The notes beneath the pieces are model-generated. The model searched no databases, was not told the DNA's origin, and saw only the letters and a list, made by a program, of their open reading frames with translations. 64,000 bases of DNA from Kuenenia sp039794105 (GTDB lineage Bacteria; Planctomycetota; Brocadiia; Brocadiales; Brocadiaceae), in contig NZ_JBDIWA010000011.1 of the NCBI RefSeq assembly GCF_039794105.1, positions 1-64,000 on the forward strand. The letters are read 5' to 3'. This document shows positions 17,822 to 26,457 of the stretch, piece by piece; position 1 is the first letter of the stretch, and every line of letters starts with the position of its first letter. The translations under genes and the position numbers were made by a program.

Positions 17822-18993
17822 TTATGGACTTTGTTTGATTTCGCCTTCAAACAAATAGAATGTTGTATTATAACACTCCTCAAGAATGGACATAGTTGCC
17901 TCTCCGATCTTTATTTCCACCCCGGGGTAAACAACCTTGTAAACAACCACTTTGGCGTCTTTATAAACAGGTACTGTTTCTCCGCTTGGGAGGTCTCTTA
18001 ATCTTTTTTCTATCTCCTCTTTCCGGGAAAGAAGTTGTTGGAATGTATCGGCATGCTTTGCGGTCAGTTCCCCCTTTGACTTCTTAATCTCATGTAATAG
18101 GGCAAGTTCTTTATCAACCTTTTTCAAGGCAGATCTCAAATCACTTGCTTCTTTCCTTGTGTTCATTTGCTTTTGTTGCGCTGCATAGTCAACACCGACT
18201 TCTACGTCTGTGTAAATCTCCTTTTTGCTTCCTAATGATTCCACTTCGATTAATGTGCCGGCAACTACCAGCCCACCTGCGATAGATAACCTGTCCCCTT
18301 CCGCCTTCACCATTTTTTTTGCGTAAATCACACAATCTATTGCCTCTCGTAATATTTTAATATTATTTGCCACAATGGTCCGATTCCTTGCAAAGCGAAC
18401 GGTCACATCTCCCTCTGTGAGGAGACAACGCCGCCAATATATCTTACGTTTCCATCAATACACGATACCAACAGTTTCGGATCGTTGTCAGATATTTTTG
18501 TATTTTCTCCAACCGGCAATCCACACAGCTTTCCCTGTATTGGGACAACTATTCCACCGTAGACGTTCCTTCCTGGTTTTCCGGGAGCAGGAGCAATTAG
18601 CCTGGCCAGTGTTTGGTCTTTTTTTACACTTTCAATTATACTTGTATTGTAATAATCCACCCTGCCGTCGCTCCCCACAAGAGGTCTGGTTCTTGATCTT
18701 GCATCAAATAAAAACTCAATACTGCCGTCTTTGCCATGGACCGGTTGTTCGCCTTCGGCTATAAGCGTGTTTTCAACAGAGATATTTTCTTGCCTGACCT
18801 TATCCAGGGCAGCCTTTATGGCGTCGTCTTTTATTCCAAAAGAGATGCCCTTTGCCTTCAGGGTTTCCAAAACGTTTTCCAGAGTAATATCGACATTTTC
18901 CTGTTTCGCGATTTCTCGTGCCATAAGTCCTCGTATATCAATAGCTGGTTTTTTGCATTTTTGTGCTTCAGACAACCTGTTATCCTTTGCCAC
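17822..18993 (-). pseudogene. fapA: FapA/DUF342 family protein, split and lacking its middle
   Basis: Two leftward frames match the two ends of one FapA (DUF342) protein. The first (GTG at 18993, 196 residues) has the N-terminal part with GIKDDAIKAALD and APAPGKPGRNVYGG. The second (18406-17822) has the last parallel-beta-helix turns (GDVTVRFARN, AEGDRLSIAGG), the coiled coil (about residues 75-140) and a C-terminal beta region. They meet at ATGTGA and the second is in another frame. The central beta-helix (about 90 residues in relatives) is missing, so a deletion seems more likely than a single-base error. Translation as two overlapping peptides is possible but unproven. Confidence 0.7.
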
Positions 18994-19065
18994 ACAGTAA
19001 CAGCCAAGTGGCTTGTCTGTAAATTAACAGCAAAGGTATAAAATTTATTATAAGGAGGATGAAAT

Positions 19066-19432
19066 ATGGCAGTATCTAAAGATGATATTAATAACTTTAA
19101 GACTGGATGCAAGAGCGGCGCTTGTTGCCATGCACGGAGAAAGCGATCTGACGAAGCAAAAGGAAAGCAGTGCAAAGGTTGAAAAGCTGACAGAAGAAAC
19201 ACTGGCGCTTTTCCCTAAATTAATAGAAAATGCTAAAGGTACGAATGTTGAGGCCAAAATAAAAGACGTGAAGGATGCGTGGGATATTTTCAGGAACACC
19301 CGGGATAATGAGATTATTCCTAATTTTTTTGCGGGAAAAGTAGAGGAAGCAAAGGCTGTAGGTGGTGGTATACAGAAGGAAAGGTTCGCAAAGAGATCTG
19401 CAGCGGTTGATGAACTCTTAACAATGACGTAA
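19066..19432 (+). pseudogene. Small helical protein, frameshifted near its start
   Basis: An excellent AAGGAGG site 7 bases before ATG 19066 starts MAVSKDDINNFK, but this frame soon stops. From about 19100 the next frame encodes LDARAALVAMHGESDLTKQK and a further 90 residues of amphipathic helix, resembling four-helix-bundle sensor modules. One extra base near 19100-19108 joins them to about 122 residues. No membrane segment is seen. The function is unknown. Confidence 0.65.
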
Positions 19433-19546
19433 AAAGAGAAGAAGAGGGTCGGGAGGTGAAGGGTATGATAAGTTTTTTATACGCTTCACTTCTTGATTCA
19501 ATAGTAAAGAATCCAACCACAGGTAATTCAGGAGTACTATACATAA

Positions 19547-19592
19547 TGCCTGAGCTAAATCACCGCGCAAAGCGGGCGGTTTAGCTCAGGCA
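19547..19592. repeat. Perfect 13-bp inverted repeat hairpin
   Basis: TGCCTGAGCTAAA and TTTAGCTCAGGCA enclose a GC-rich loop. There is no T-run, so it is a palindromic repeat rather than a normal terminator. The rest of 19593-19761 holds CTCAGTCCTCAATCTGCAAT-type dispersed units and no gene. Confidence 0.7.
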
Positions 19593-19761
19593 TTAAAGTC
19601 CCCCCTGTTTTCTTCCGTAAAAAGTTGTAGAACAAAGCTATACGCTTTAAAGGACATAGAAGAATTTAATATATCAGTCCTCAGTCCTCAATCTGCAATT
19701 TGCCGACTGTAGATTGCCGACTGCCAACTGCTACGACGGTATAATAGGAAATTCCGAGTCC

Positions 19762-20703
19762 TTAAAGTCCCAATAATGCGTCAACTTTATTGCATAGCTG
19801 TTTTACTTCATTAGCGGATTTTTGTAAAGCAATGGACTCTTTTTCGTTGAGCTTGATTTCAAAAATATCTTCAACTCCATTGGATCCAAGTATTACCGGC
19901 ACACCAACAAAAAGATTCTTTATACCATATTCTCCTTCACACAAAGCGGTGCATGGCGCTATCTTTCGTTTGTCTTTTAAAATAGCCTCAACCATTTCCA
20001 TAACGGCTGCCGAAGGGGCGTAAAACGCGCTGCCGGTTTTCAGCAAATTAACAATTTCCGCACCGCCATTTCTCGTTCGCTCAACAATTTCATTCAATCG
20101 TTCCTGTGGAATTAATTCTTCAACAGAAACGCCGGCGATAGTGGTGTACCGGGTAGAGGGCACCATAGTATCCCCATGCCCTCCAAGGACAAATGCATGG
20201 ATATTTTCAACGGACACGCCGAGCTCCATTGAAATAAAAGCGCTAAAACGCGCAGCATCAAGAATGCCTGCCATTCCGATAACGCGACGCCTGGGAAATT
20301 TGCTGATTTTGTAAGCCACATATGTCATGGCATCCAGTGGATTAGACACTATGATGAGAATGGCATTCGGCGAGGTCTTTGCTATGTTTTCAGTAACTCC
20401 TTTTACGATACCCGTATTTATTTGAAGCAAGTCATCCCTGCTCATTCCTGGTTTTCTCGGCACACCAGAGGTGATAACTACTATATCCGAATCCTTTGTT
20501 TCTTCATAAACGTTCGCACCGGTGATTTTCGTATTATATCCATAAACAGGACCTGCCTCCAGGATGTCCAAGGCCTTTCCTTGTGGCATATCCTGCACTA
20601 TGTCTAAAAGTACCACATCTCCGAGTTCCTTTTCTGCAAGGCGTTGTGACAATGTGGCCCCGACATTTCCTGCGCCAATAATGGTTATTTTTTTTCTGGC
20701 CAT
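19762..20703 (-). CDS. mdh: Malate dehydrogenase (LDH-like type)
   Basis: NAD-dependent oxidation of malate to oxaloacetate in the TCA cycle. The Rossmann motif GAGNVG (residues 10-15), catalytic His176 in GGHGDTMVP, Asp149 in GILDAARF and the substrate-loop arginines in PRKPGMSRDDL (Arg83, Arg89) are present; Arg at position 83 favours malate over lactate. The length of 313 is that of tetrameric bacterial MDHs. It is a single gene, with the next leftward gene ending 89 bases upstream. Confidence 0.96.
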   Translation of the reverse strand: MARKKITIIGAGNVGATLSQRLAEKELGDVVLLDIVQDMPQGKALDILEAGPVYGYNTKITGANVYEETKDSDIVVITSGVPRKPGMSRDDLLQINTGIVKGVTENIAKTSPNAILIIVSNPLDAMTYVAYKISKFPRRRVIGMAGILDAARFSAFISMELGVSVENIHAFVLGGHGDTMVPSTRYTTIAGVSVEELIPQERLNEIVERTRNGGAEIVNLLKTGSAFYAPSAAVMEMVEAILKDKRKIAPCTALCEGEYGIKNLFVGVPVILGSNGVEDIFEIKLNEKESIALQKSANEVKQLCNKVDALLGL

Positions 20704-20791
20704 AAACAGACTCCATTGATTTTCATGATGTGTGAATAAGTGTAATTACGAATCCCGCATTTCGTGTTTGTTTGATTCCGGCTGTGCCAGC

Positions 20792-21490
20792 CTAAGGAGC
20801 AGGTTGACTATATGCCTCTGGGCTAAACACCAGAAAATACTGGTAAGGAAGGAGTTGGTCATATTTCTTTTGTAATGTAAACCCCGCCTGTTTTAATTCG
20901 TTGATAACCAATTCTTCCGGTAAGCGGACATTGCGCGGTGGGCCAATGGGACTCTCTTTGCCAAATTCTATAATTGCTACCCGGCCTTCGGGTTTCAGTG
21001 AGGCTTTCACTTTCTTCATGAAATCAACCGGATGCGCTATTTCATGGTATGTGCTTAGCAAGATTGCCGTGTCAATGCTGTTTGCAGGTAATAAAGGGTC
21101 ATCCATGCCGCCCAGCACGAGATGAACTGTTTTTTCTTCTTCCGCATTTAATCTGTTTTTAATGTAATCAAGCATTTCTTGTTGTATATCAACAGCATAA
21201 ACCGTCCCGCTTGGTCCGGTACGTTTTAAAAGCCTCATGACAAGGTATCCGGAACCGGCTCCAATGTCAGCAACAACGCTCCCTTTTTTGATTTCCAGCG
21301 CATCCAATAGTAATTCCGGTTTTTGCCATACATCACGTTCAGGATTCTCAAGCAGCGGAATTTTTGCAGGACTGAACAGTTTCCCTGGACGTTCAAGTTG
21401 TATGGTATATTGGGCATGCATTTCACAGCAAAAAAACAATATTCCCAAAATAGCGATGAGGGAGAGGACTTTGGTTCTTTTTCCACACAT
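20792..21490 (-). CDS. Exported class I SAM-dependent methyltransferase-like protein
   Basis: The N-terminus MCGKRTKVLSLIAILGILFF ending at EMHAQ is a Sec signal peptide. The rest is a complete class I methyltransferase fold: motif I VVADIGAGSGYLV, acidic strand-2 end YAVDIQQEM, and LLSTYHEI. Such enzymes need SAM, so export is puzzling. In a planctomycete the target compartment could differ, or the leader may anchor the protein. GGAGGAAGG precedes the ATG within the end of the upstream small gene, so the two are coupled. Confidence 0.8.
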   Translation of the reverse strand: MCGKRTKVLSLIAILGILFFCCEMHAQYTIQLERPGKLFSPAKIPLLENPERDVWQKPELLLDALEIKKGSVVADIGAGSGYLVMRLLKRTGPSGTVYAVDIQQEMLDYIKNRLNAEEEKTVHLVLGGMDDPLLPANSIDTAILLSTYHEIAHPVDFMKKVKASLKPEGRVAIIEFGKESPIGPPRNVRLPEELVINELKQAGFTLQKKYDQLLPYQYFLVFSPEAYSQPAP

Positions 21491-21493
21491 AAA

Positions 21494-21784
21494 CTAGCCT
21501 TCCTCCTCTCCGCCTTTTTCTTCCAGTTCTTCTTTGTCTAACCGCAAGATGAGCCAGATCGATGCGCCAATGGCGAATGGCAGCAATATGTATTGAATAA
21601 TCTCAAGTTTTGACCGTGGATATGGCGTTATTTCCGGGAGGGGAGGGGGATTTTGAAATTGTTGCGTATGTTTGGCTTCCTCTGTTTGATTACTTACCGG
21701 TGTTGTTTGGGCGCAAATGAAACCGCAGGAGAACAGACTGCCTGTTAACAGAAAAAAGCACATTAAAATCAAAATTTTTTTCAT
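21494..21784 (-). CDS. Small exported/membrane protein (96 aa)
   Basis: The ATG at 21784 starts a signal sequence MKKILILMCFFLLTGSLFSC with a possible lipobox (LFSC). A Pro-rich spacer (PPPLPEITPYPRS) follows, then one membrane segment (IIQYILLPFAIGASIWLIL) and an acidic tail. It lies 3 bases before the methyltransferase gene and is co-transcribed with it. The function is unknown; it may tether its partner. Confidence 0.65.
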   Translation of the reverse strand: MKKILILMCFFLLTGSLFSCGFICAQTTPVSNQTEEAKHTQQFQNPPPLPEITPYPRSKLEIIQYILLPFAIGASIWLILRLDKEELEEKGGEEEG

Positions 21785-21864
21785 AATAAAACATCCATAA
21801 ACTTTAGTCACAAATGGGGACGAATGTAAATAATCCACAATCAGGACGCAGCGCGTGATGCAAA

Positions 21865-21992
21865 ATAAGGGGCGAAGCATTTGTTGCAAATTGTCATAAA
21901 TGCATTCATACCCAAACGGGCAAATGCTTCGTCCCTACACTATGCGGTAAACATCGCTATTATTAGAATTTTTCAAAAAACTAAAGTGTTAC
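21865..21992. mobile_element. MITE-like element, family GTAACACTTTAG, left end lost
   Basis: The core GGGGCGAAGCATTTG and its inverse GCAAATGCTTCGTCCC, then the right end TTTCAAAAAACTAAAGTGTT followed by AC, match 25252-25402. The left end is not recognisable. It abuts the 3' end of the TPR lipoprotein gene. Confidence 0.75.
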
Positions 21993-22000
21993 AAATAATC

Positions 22001-23035
22001 TCATTTCTTAAATACAAGTTCTTTGTAAATATCAAATTCTCTTTTCGCCTCTTCGTGTTTGCCGAGTTTATTATATGAATCTCCAATCAACAGGCGCACA
22101 TTGGTATTTGCAGGGTTTAATTCGGTCAGTCTTTGGCAAATTTCTAATGATTCATTGTATAGCCCGCTTTTATTATATGCAAATCCAAGATTGTACAGCG
22201 CATCATGATTTTCAGGTTCAAGGCTTAAAACTTTTTTAAACGCTTCGATTGCTTCATCAAATCTCTCCGTCATATTATATGCTACACCGATATTGTAATA
22301 CGTTGGGACATGATTCGGATTAATGGTTAATGCCATAAGGTATGCTTTTATTGCTTTGTCAAAACTGTTTTTTTCACCATAAATACATCCCATATTATAG
22401 TAAACATTGGCATTGCCTTGATCAAGCGAGACATATTTTTCAAAGGTAGCAATGGCGTCATCGGCCATGCGGTTCTTGTAGTAAAGAGTTCCCAGTTCAA
22501 GAAGTGCTTTTGCATCGCCAGGGTCTAGTTCTATCACTTTTTTGAAGTTTACAATCGCTTCGTTTGTTTTACCTGATTTAGTATATGATAAAGCAAGCAT
22601 CCTGAATGCTTCTTTCATCGTCGGATCTAAACTAACCGCCAGGCTAAATGCTTCTGTCGATTCGTTTATCCACCCCTGCTGAAAGAATTCATATCCTTTG
22701 TTGTAATAATCATTTGCCGTGAGTGATTTTTCCTGAATAGATTGTTCGGCTTGTTGCTTTTCCGGAGGAATTGATTTTTCTGTTGTTTCCGGCGCTTGAA
22801 CTTCTGCAATAGCATTTATGTCTATAGGCGGCTTTGTGTCCGTTGTAACCGCGTAAGGAACTGGTGTTACGGTAACTGGTTCTATTCGTTCTATTTCAAT
22901 TATTTCCGTTAAAGGGCTTTCTTTTTTCCCGCAGCCCACATTGACCAAGACAAAACAACAGGCAAAAAAAAACGTATAACTGCAGATTGGTTTTAACCAC
23001 GAAAGAAATTCAAAATGGCAATTTGTTTTTTTCAT
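22001..23035 (-). CDS. TPR-repeat lipoprotein
   Basis: A lipoprotein signal with lipobox LVNVGC (Cys35) is followed by a Pro/Thr/Glu-rich spacer to about residue 100. At least six consecutive TPR units follow (for example PTMKEAFRMLALSYTKSGKT, PGDAKALLELGTLYYKNRMA, PENHDALYNLGFAYNKSGLY). It lies downstream of gspL-gspM in the same direction, so it may assist assembly of the secretion system in a PilF/PilW-like role. The C-terminus stops about 10 bases before a MITE end. Confidence 0.85.
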   Translation of the reverse strand: MKKTNCHFEFLSWLKPICSYTFFFACCFVLVNVGCGKKESPLTEIIEIERIEPVTVTPVPYAVTTDTKPPIDINAIAEVQAPETTEKSIPPEKQQAEQSIQEKSLTANDYYNKGYEFFQQGWINESTEAFSLAVSLDPTMKEAFRMLALSYTKSGKTNEAIVNFKKVIELDPGDAKALLELGTLYYKNRMADDAIATFEKYVSLDQGNANVYYNMGCIYGEKNSFDKAIKAYLMALTINPNHVPTYYNIGVAYNMTERFDEAIEAFKKVLSLEPENHDALYNLGFAYNKSGLYNESLEICQRLTELNPANTNVRLLIGDSYNKLGKHEEAKREFDIYKELVFKK

Positions 23036-23284
23036 GTTATTTTCCCCGAATTCCTTTTCAAATAATTAATAATACCGCCGTTCTTATGGCATTTTAGTTT
23101 GACAAGTTGAATTGTCAAGAAAATTAGCGCTTATTATGAGGCGATTATACTGTAACTACAGTCAGTCACTGGTCATTGGTCACATTGGTCAACCGCCGAT
23201 TGCCGACTGCAGAAACAACCATTAAATATTTTGCCCAAAAATGCAAAGAAATTACTGAATTTGTTTGGTGCAGTCTATGCTATT
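23036..23284. other. Intergenic, dispersed GTCATTGGTCA units
   Basis: It holds CAGTCACTGGTCATTGGTCA and GCCGATTGCCGACTGC fragments of dispersed repeats. No gene is seen. Confidence 0.5.
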
Positions 23285-23887
23285 CTATGATTTCTTTTCT
23301 ATAAAGGCAACAGCCGTTAAGGTTGAGTTAAGAACCGCACCCTTCACTGCCGTAACACCTAATACTTTAATTCTAAGATTGTCAATAAAAAGTGTTTTAT
23401 CATTATCATATTCGATATCATAGAGAAAATTCCGCAATTCTTCCGTACTCTTGATATCGCTTATTTCAATATTAATTGATAATGCTATGAGATACGGATT
23501 CTTATTGATAATATTTCTCTTTAGTGCAGTGCTTCTCGATACCACCAAACCGTTTTTTTTAGCAATATTATTTACTATCTCCTGCAATTTTGCAGATGCA
23601 AGTTCCTCCGTCTCCTCATAAAAAAACTTCTTCTTCATTTTTTCATAATATTGTTCCAACTCACTCAATCGTTCTTCGTATCGTTTTTTATTTGCAATAA
23701 ACGAGTAACTTTTCTCCAGCAGTTTTTCTTTCGTTTCTAAACTTTGCTTCGTTTCGTTGATTGACGTAAAGAATGGGGTAATTATTGCCCTATCGACGAC
23801 AATATAAAAGAGAACGAGTATTGCGCCAATCAGCAGAACTCTTTCTCGTACTTTAAATCTTCTAAATACAGCAATTAGTTTTTCCAT
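23285..23887 (-). CDS. gspM: Type II secretion GspM/PilO-like protein
   Basis: A short cytoplasmic N-terminus (MEKLIAVFRRFKVRERVLLI) runs into one membrane helix, then a coiled coil (about 35-80) and a ferredoxin-like periplasmic domain. This is the GspM/PilO layout. The ATG at 23887 is preferred over the GTG three bases earlier, with AAAGGT at good spacing. It starts 5 bases after gspL stops. Confidence 0.8.
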   Translation of the reverse strand: MEKLIAVFRRFKVRERVLLIGAILVLFYIVVDRAIITPFFTSINETKQSLETKEKLLEKSYSFIANKKRYEERLSELEQYYEKMKKKFFYEETEELASAKLQEIVNNIAKKNGLVVSRSTALKRNIINKNPYLIALSINIEISDIKSTEELRNFLYDIEYDNDKTLFIDNLRIKVLGVTAVKGAVLNSTLTAVAFIEKKS

Positions 23888-23892
23888 CACTA

Positions 23893-25158
23893 CTACCTTT
23901 CAACCTTACCCTTTATCCGGAATTTCTCCCTCCCGCTCTGCGTTTTGGTAACAGGAGATGCTAAACCAATCGCTGATAAAAGAGGTGAATTTTCCAGAAT
24001 GGGTATTAAATGGGTGGAAGATACCGCGTCACCCTCTATCTCAAACAGATTATTATCTATTTTAATGGTTTTAGCCCAAGCGTCGTTCGGCAAAATTCTC
24101 GCTAATTCCAGGATAATATCAATTCTTGGAATGTATTTTTCGCTGATTTCATCAACATTAATCACCGTATTCTCCAACAACTCCAGCCTCTCTTTTGTAT
24201 TTTCAACAATCTTTATCTCTTTTTTTAATGATTTAATTATTGAATCCACGGTTTTTATTCTTGCAAGGTTATTCATTTTCTGAATATAGGGTATCAAAAA
24301 AATAAACAATATTAAGAAGCCTGTCAAAAAACACATTGCCGATATTTGAGGATTGCGTTGTTTTCTCTTTAACTTAATTAAGCTTATATTACACGGATAA
24401 CCAGAAACGCCATAAAGCGCTGCGCCATATGATTCTGCATTCTCATCCATCAGTTTTGTTTGAACAGAATAGTCTTCCGGCAAAATTGTATCACCGTTAT
24501 TTATATAAAAAACTGCCCCGGGAGCATTCGCCTTTACCTGTTTTGTCAACTCATCCAGATTCTTCACAATCGACGATGACCTCAGGAAACTATTTTCATA
24601 CAGGCTGTAGCAGTAATCCTTTTTATTTTTATTAACAACAGCAACAGCGCCTCGTTTGTCTGCTATGAGAGGAATAAATGCGAAGGGTGTGATAATAACT
24701 CGAGATGGCATTATTTCGAGCGCTTTCAAACGCAACAATATATCATCCAATGCCTCTTTTTTTACCGCAACAATGAGTACCTTTGAATTGTGCCGGTTGC
24801 GGGAAAGCAAGTGGATATCAAAATAAACATCTTCGTTATTAAAAGGAATAAAACTATCTAACTGATATGATAACGCTTCCCGTAATTCTTTAATATTTGC
24901 ATAGGGAAATTCTATTTCTCTGATAATACATAATTCTCTGGGCACGGAGAGGATTATCTCTCCGGCAAATTTCTTTTGTTGCACTAAAATTGGTTTTAAT
25001 TGCTGGCTATCTTTAATTAAAAAATCTTTTACTACAAACGTTTCATACGATAATTTGATTAATTTCCTGGAAACAAACGTAATAACAAGATCATCCCCAT
25101 GCAAAGATAAACCAGTGCCGCTGGGGGAAAAGACACCAACAAACGGAATACTACTCAT
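23893..25158 (-). CDS. gspL: Type II secretion GspL (PilM-PilN fusion-like)
   Basis: Residues about 1-250 form the actin-like PilM/GspL cytoplasmic domain (MSSIPFVGVFSPSGTGLSLH, EALSYQLDSFIPF). A membrane helix at about 270-295 leads to a coiled coil and a periplasmic ferredoxin-like PilN domain ending in an SPVTKTQSGREKFRIKGKV segment. With GspM it forms the inner-membrane platform that recruits the GspE ATPase. It is separated from gspK by a 151-bp MITE. Confidence 0.85.
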   Translation of the reverse strand: MSSIPFVGVFSPSGTGLSLHGDDLVITFVSRKLIKLSYETFVVKDFLIKDSQQLKPILVQQKKFAGEIILSVPRELCIIREIEFPYANIKELREALSYQLDSFIPFNNEDVYFDIHLLSRNRHNSKVLIVAVKKEALDDILLRLKALEIMPSRVIITPFAFIPLIADKRGAVAVVNKNKKDYCYSLYENSFLRSSSIVKNLDELTKQVKANAPGAVFYINNGDTILPEDYSVQTKLMDENAESYGAALYGVSGYPCNISLIKLKRKQRNPQISAMCFLTGFLILFIFLIPYIQKMNNLARIKTVDSIIKSLKKEIKIVENTKERLELLENTVINVDEISEKYIPRIDIILELARILPNDAWAKTIKIDNNLFEIEGDAVSSTHLIPILENSPLLSAIGLASPVTKTQSGREKFRIKGKVER

Positions 25159-25186
25159 AGCATTAATCCTTAGGCGATTTTCTGAA

Positions 25187-25236
25187 TGTAGGGCGAAGTG
25201 CCACTTCGCTCATAACGAAGCAGACGCTTCGTTCTA
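25187..25236. repeat. GTAGGGCGAAGTG palindromic repeat
   Basis: Imperfect inverted repeat GTAGGGCGAAGTGCCACTTC / GAAGCAGACGCTTCGTTCTA with a short stem loop, next to the MITE at 25252. It is a REP-like unit. Confidence 0.55.
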
Positions 25237-25251
25237 CAATTTTAAAATTTC

Positions 25252-25402
25252 GCAACATTTTAGTTTTTTGAAACCGTAGGGGCGAAGCATTTGCATATTT
25301 GGGTATGAACGCATGTATGCCAGTTATAGCAAATGCTTCGCCCCTACACCATGCGGCAAAGGTTGTTATTGTTGGAATTTTTCAAAAAAACTAAAGTGTT
25401 AC
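25252..25402. mobile_element. MITE-like element, family GTAACACTTTAG, complete (151 bp)
   Basis: Ends are GCAACATTTTAGTTTTTTGA and AACTAAAGTGTTAC. The core is GGGGCGAAGCATTTGC with inverse GCAAATGCTTCGCCCC. The core orientation is opposite to that in 11824-11974. It is inserted between gspK and gspL and touches the gspK stop. Confidence 0.85.
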
Positions 25403-25404
25403 TA

Positions 25405-26457
25405 TTAATCAGGGTATACCGCAATAATAGTAAAATCACCGCTGCCTTTCCGCACAATCATCTTGTAAGAGCCATAAGAGTTTTCTGCTTTTTCAGGGTA
25501 CGAAAGAGAATTAATTGTCAAAAAACTTGAATCGTACACGGTTAAATATTTCGTCACTTCCTGAAAGGATTTGCCTATGACCCCATACCCTCTGAATAAT
25601 TCCTTTAAATCTCTAAATTTTTCTATTTTCCCGGTTTCATATCTATATTGAATAATCGCGTCAATTAATTCCGATGTAATGTCTGGCACGGAAAGCAACA
25701 CTTCTTTAGAAGCAAAATTAACATTAATCTTGCCGGCTCCATAGATGGTTACATGCTCACGTAATAGTTCAAATACCTGCGGGGTAACGCCCTTTACTAA
25801 TGTTAGCTCTTCAATTATCTCAAATGCCCCATTTTTCGGTTCGTAAGGTTCTGGTAATGAGCTGTAGTAATTTTTTTCCGCTCCATTTACATGATGCAAA
25901 TCATCCTCATCCACCCAATCCAAAATAGAATCCGTTATAATTTCTGCTGCATGTTCTTCGATCTTCAGGGCTAAAAGGAATTTAATAAAACCCTGTTTCG
26001 TCTCATCAGTAATCTTATTTATGTTTATTTTGCCGCTTTCATCGTGAATATGCACATCACAATTCCTATCCCCTATCAATACAGAATACGGTTTATTGCT
26101 TGGTACCCATTGACGCACACTTTGTCCCTTCTTCTCTTTCCCGTGCGGCTTTTTTTTATTATCCTCTGTTTTTTTAACCTGTTTTTCCGGGAGCAATAGC
26201 ATTTTTATCGCATAAATACATGCCCCTCTGGCGGCATACACATTTTTTATACGCTCAGTAAACGCCAATTCGGTTTTTATCGCAATACCGGTATTACGGG
26301 TAAAACTTAATGCGATAAATCCTATAACTACTATTGTCCATAGGCTAAAAACGAGTACATAGCCATAATTGGAGTTATAAGCGTTTGTTCTTCCCCATTT
26401 TTTGTTACCGTTAGTTTTATTGCCTTCGGGATTTTCCCTATAATTTTTCCCTTCCAT
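25405..26457 (-). CDS. gspK: Type II secretion minor pseudopilin GspK
   Basis: After a long N-terminal leader, a prepilin-like hydrophobic helix GYVLVFSLWTIVVIGFIALS starts at about residue 32. The rest is the GspK alpha-helical domain (SILDWVDEDD calcium-site-like acid cluster, INVNFASKEVLLSVP). The only ATG (26457) gives a leader of about 30 residues and a 127-base overlap with gspJ in another frame, which is unusual. A rare start codon nearer the helix is possible. It caps the pseudopilus tip. Confidence 0.85.
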   Translation of the reverse strand: MEGKNYRENPEGNKTNGNKKWGRTNAYNSNYGYVLVFSLWTIVVIGFIALSFTRNTGIAIKTELAFTERIKNVYAARGACIYAIKMLLLPEKQVKKTEDNKKKPHGKEKKGQSVRQWVPSNKPYSVLIGDRNCDVHIHDESGKININKITDETKQGFIKFLLALKIEEHAAEIITDSILDWVDEDDLHHVNGAEKNYYSSLPEPYEPKNGAFEIIEELTLVKGVTPQVFELLREHVTIYGAGKINVNFASKEVLLSVPDITSELIDAIIQYRYETGKIEKFRDLKELFRGYGVIGKSFQEVTKYLTVYDSSFLTINSLSYPEKAENSYGSYKMIVRKGSGDFTIIAVYPD

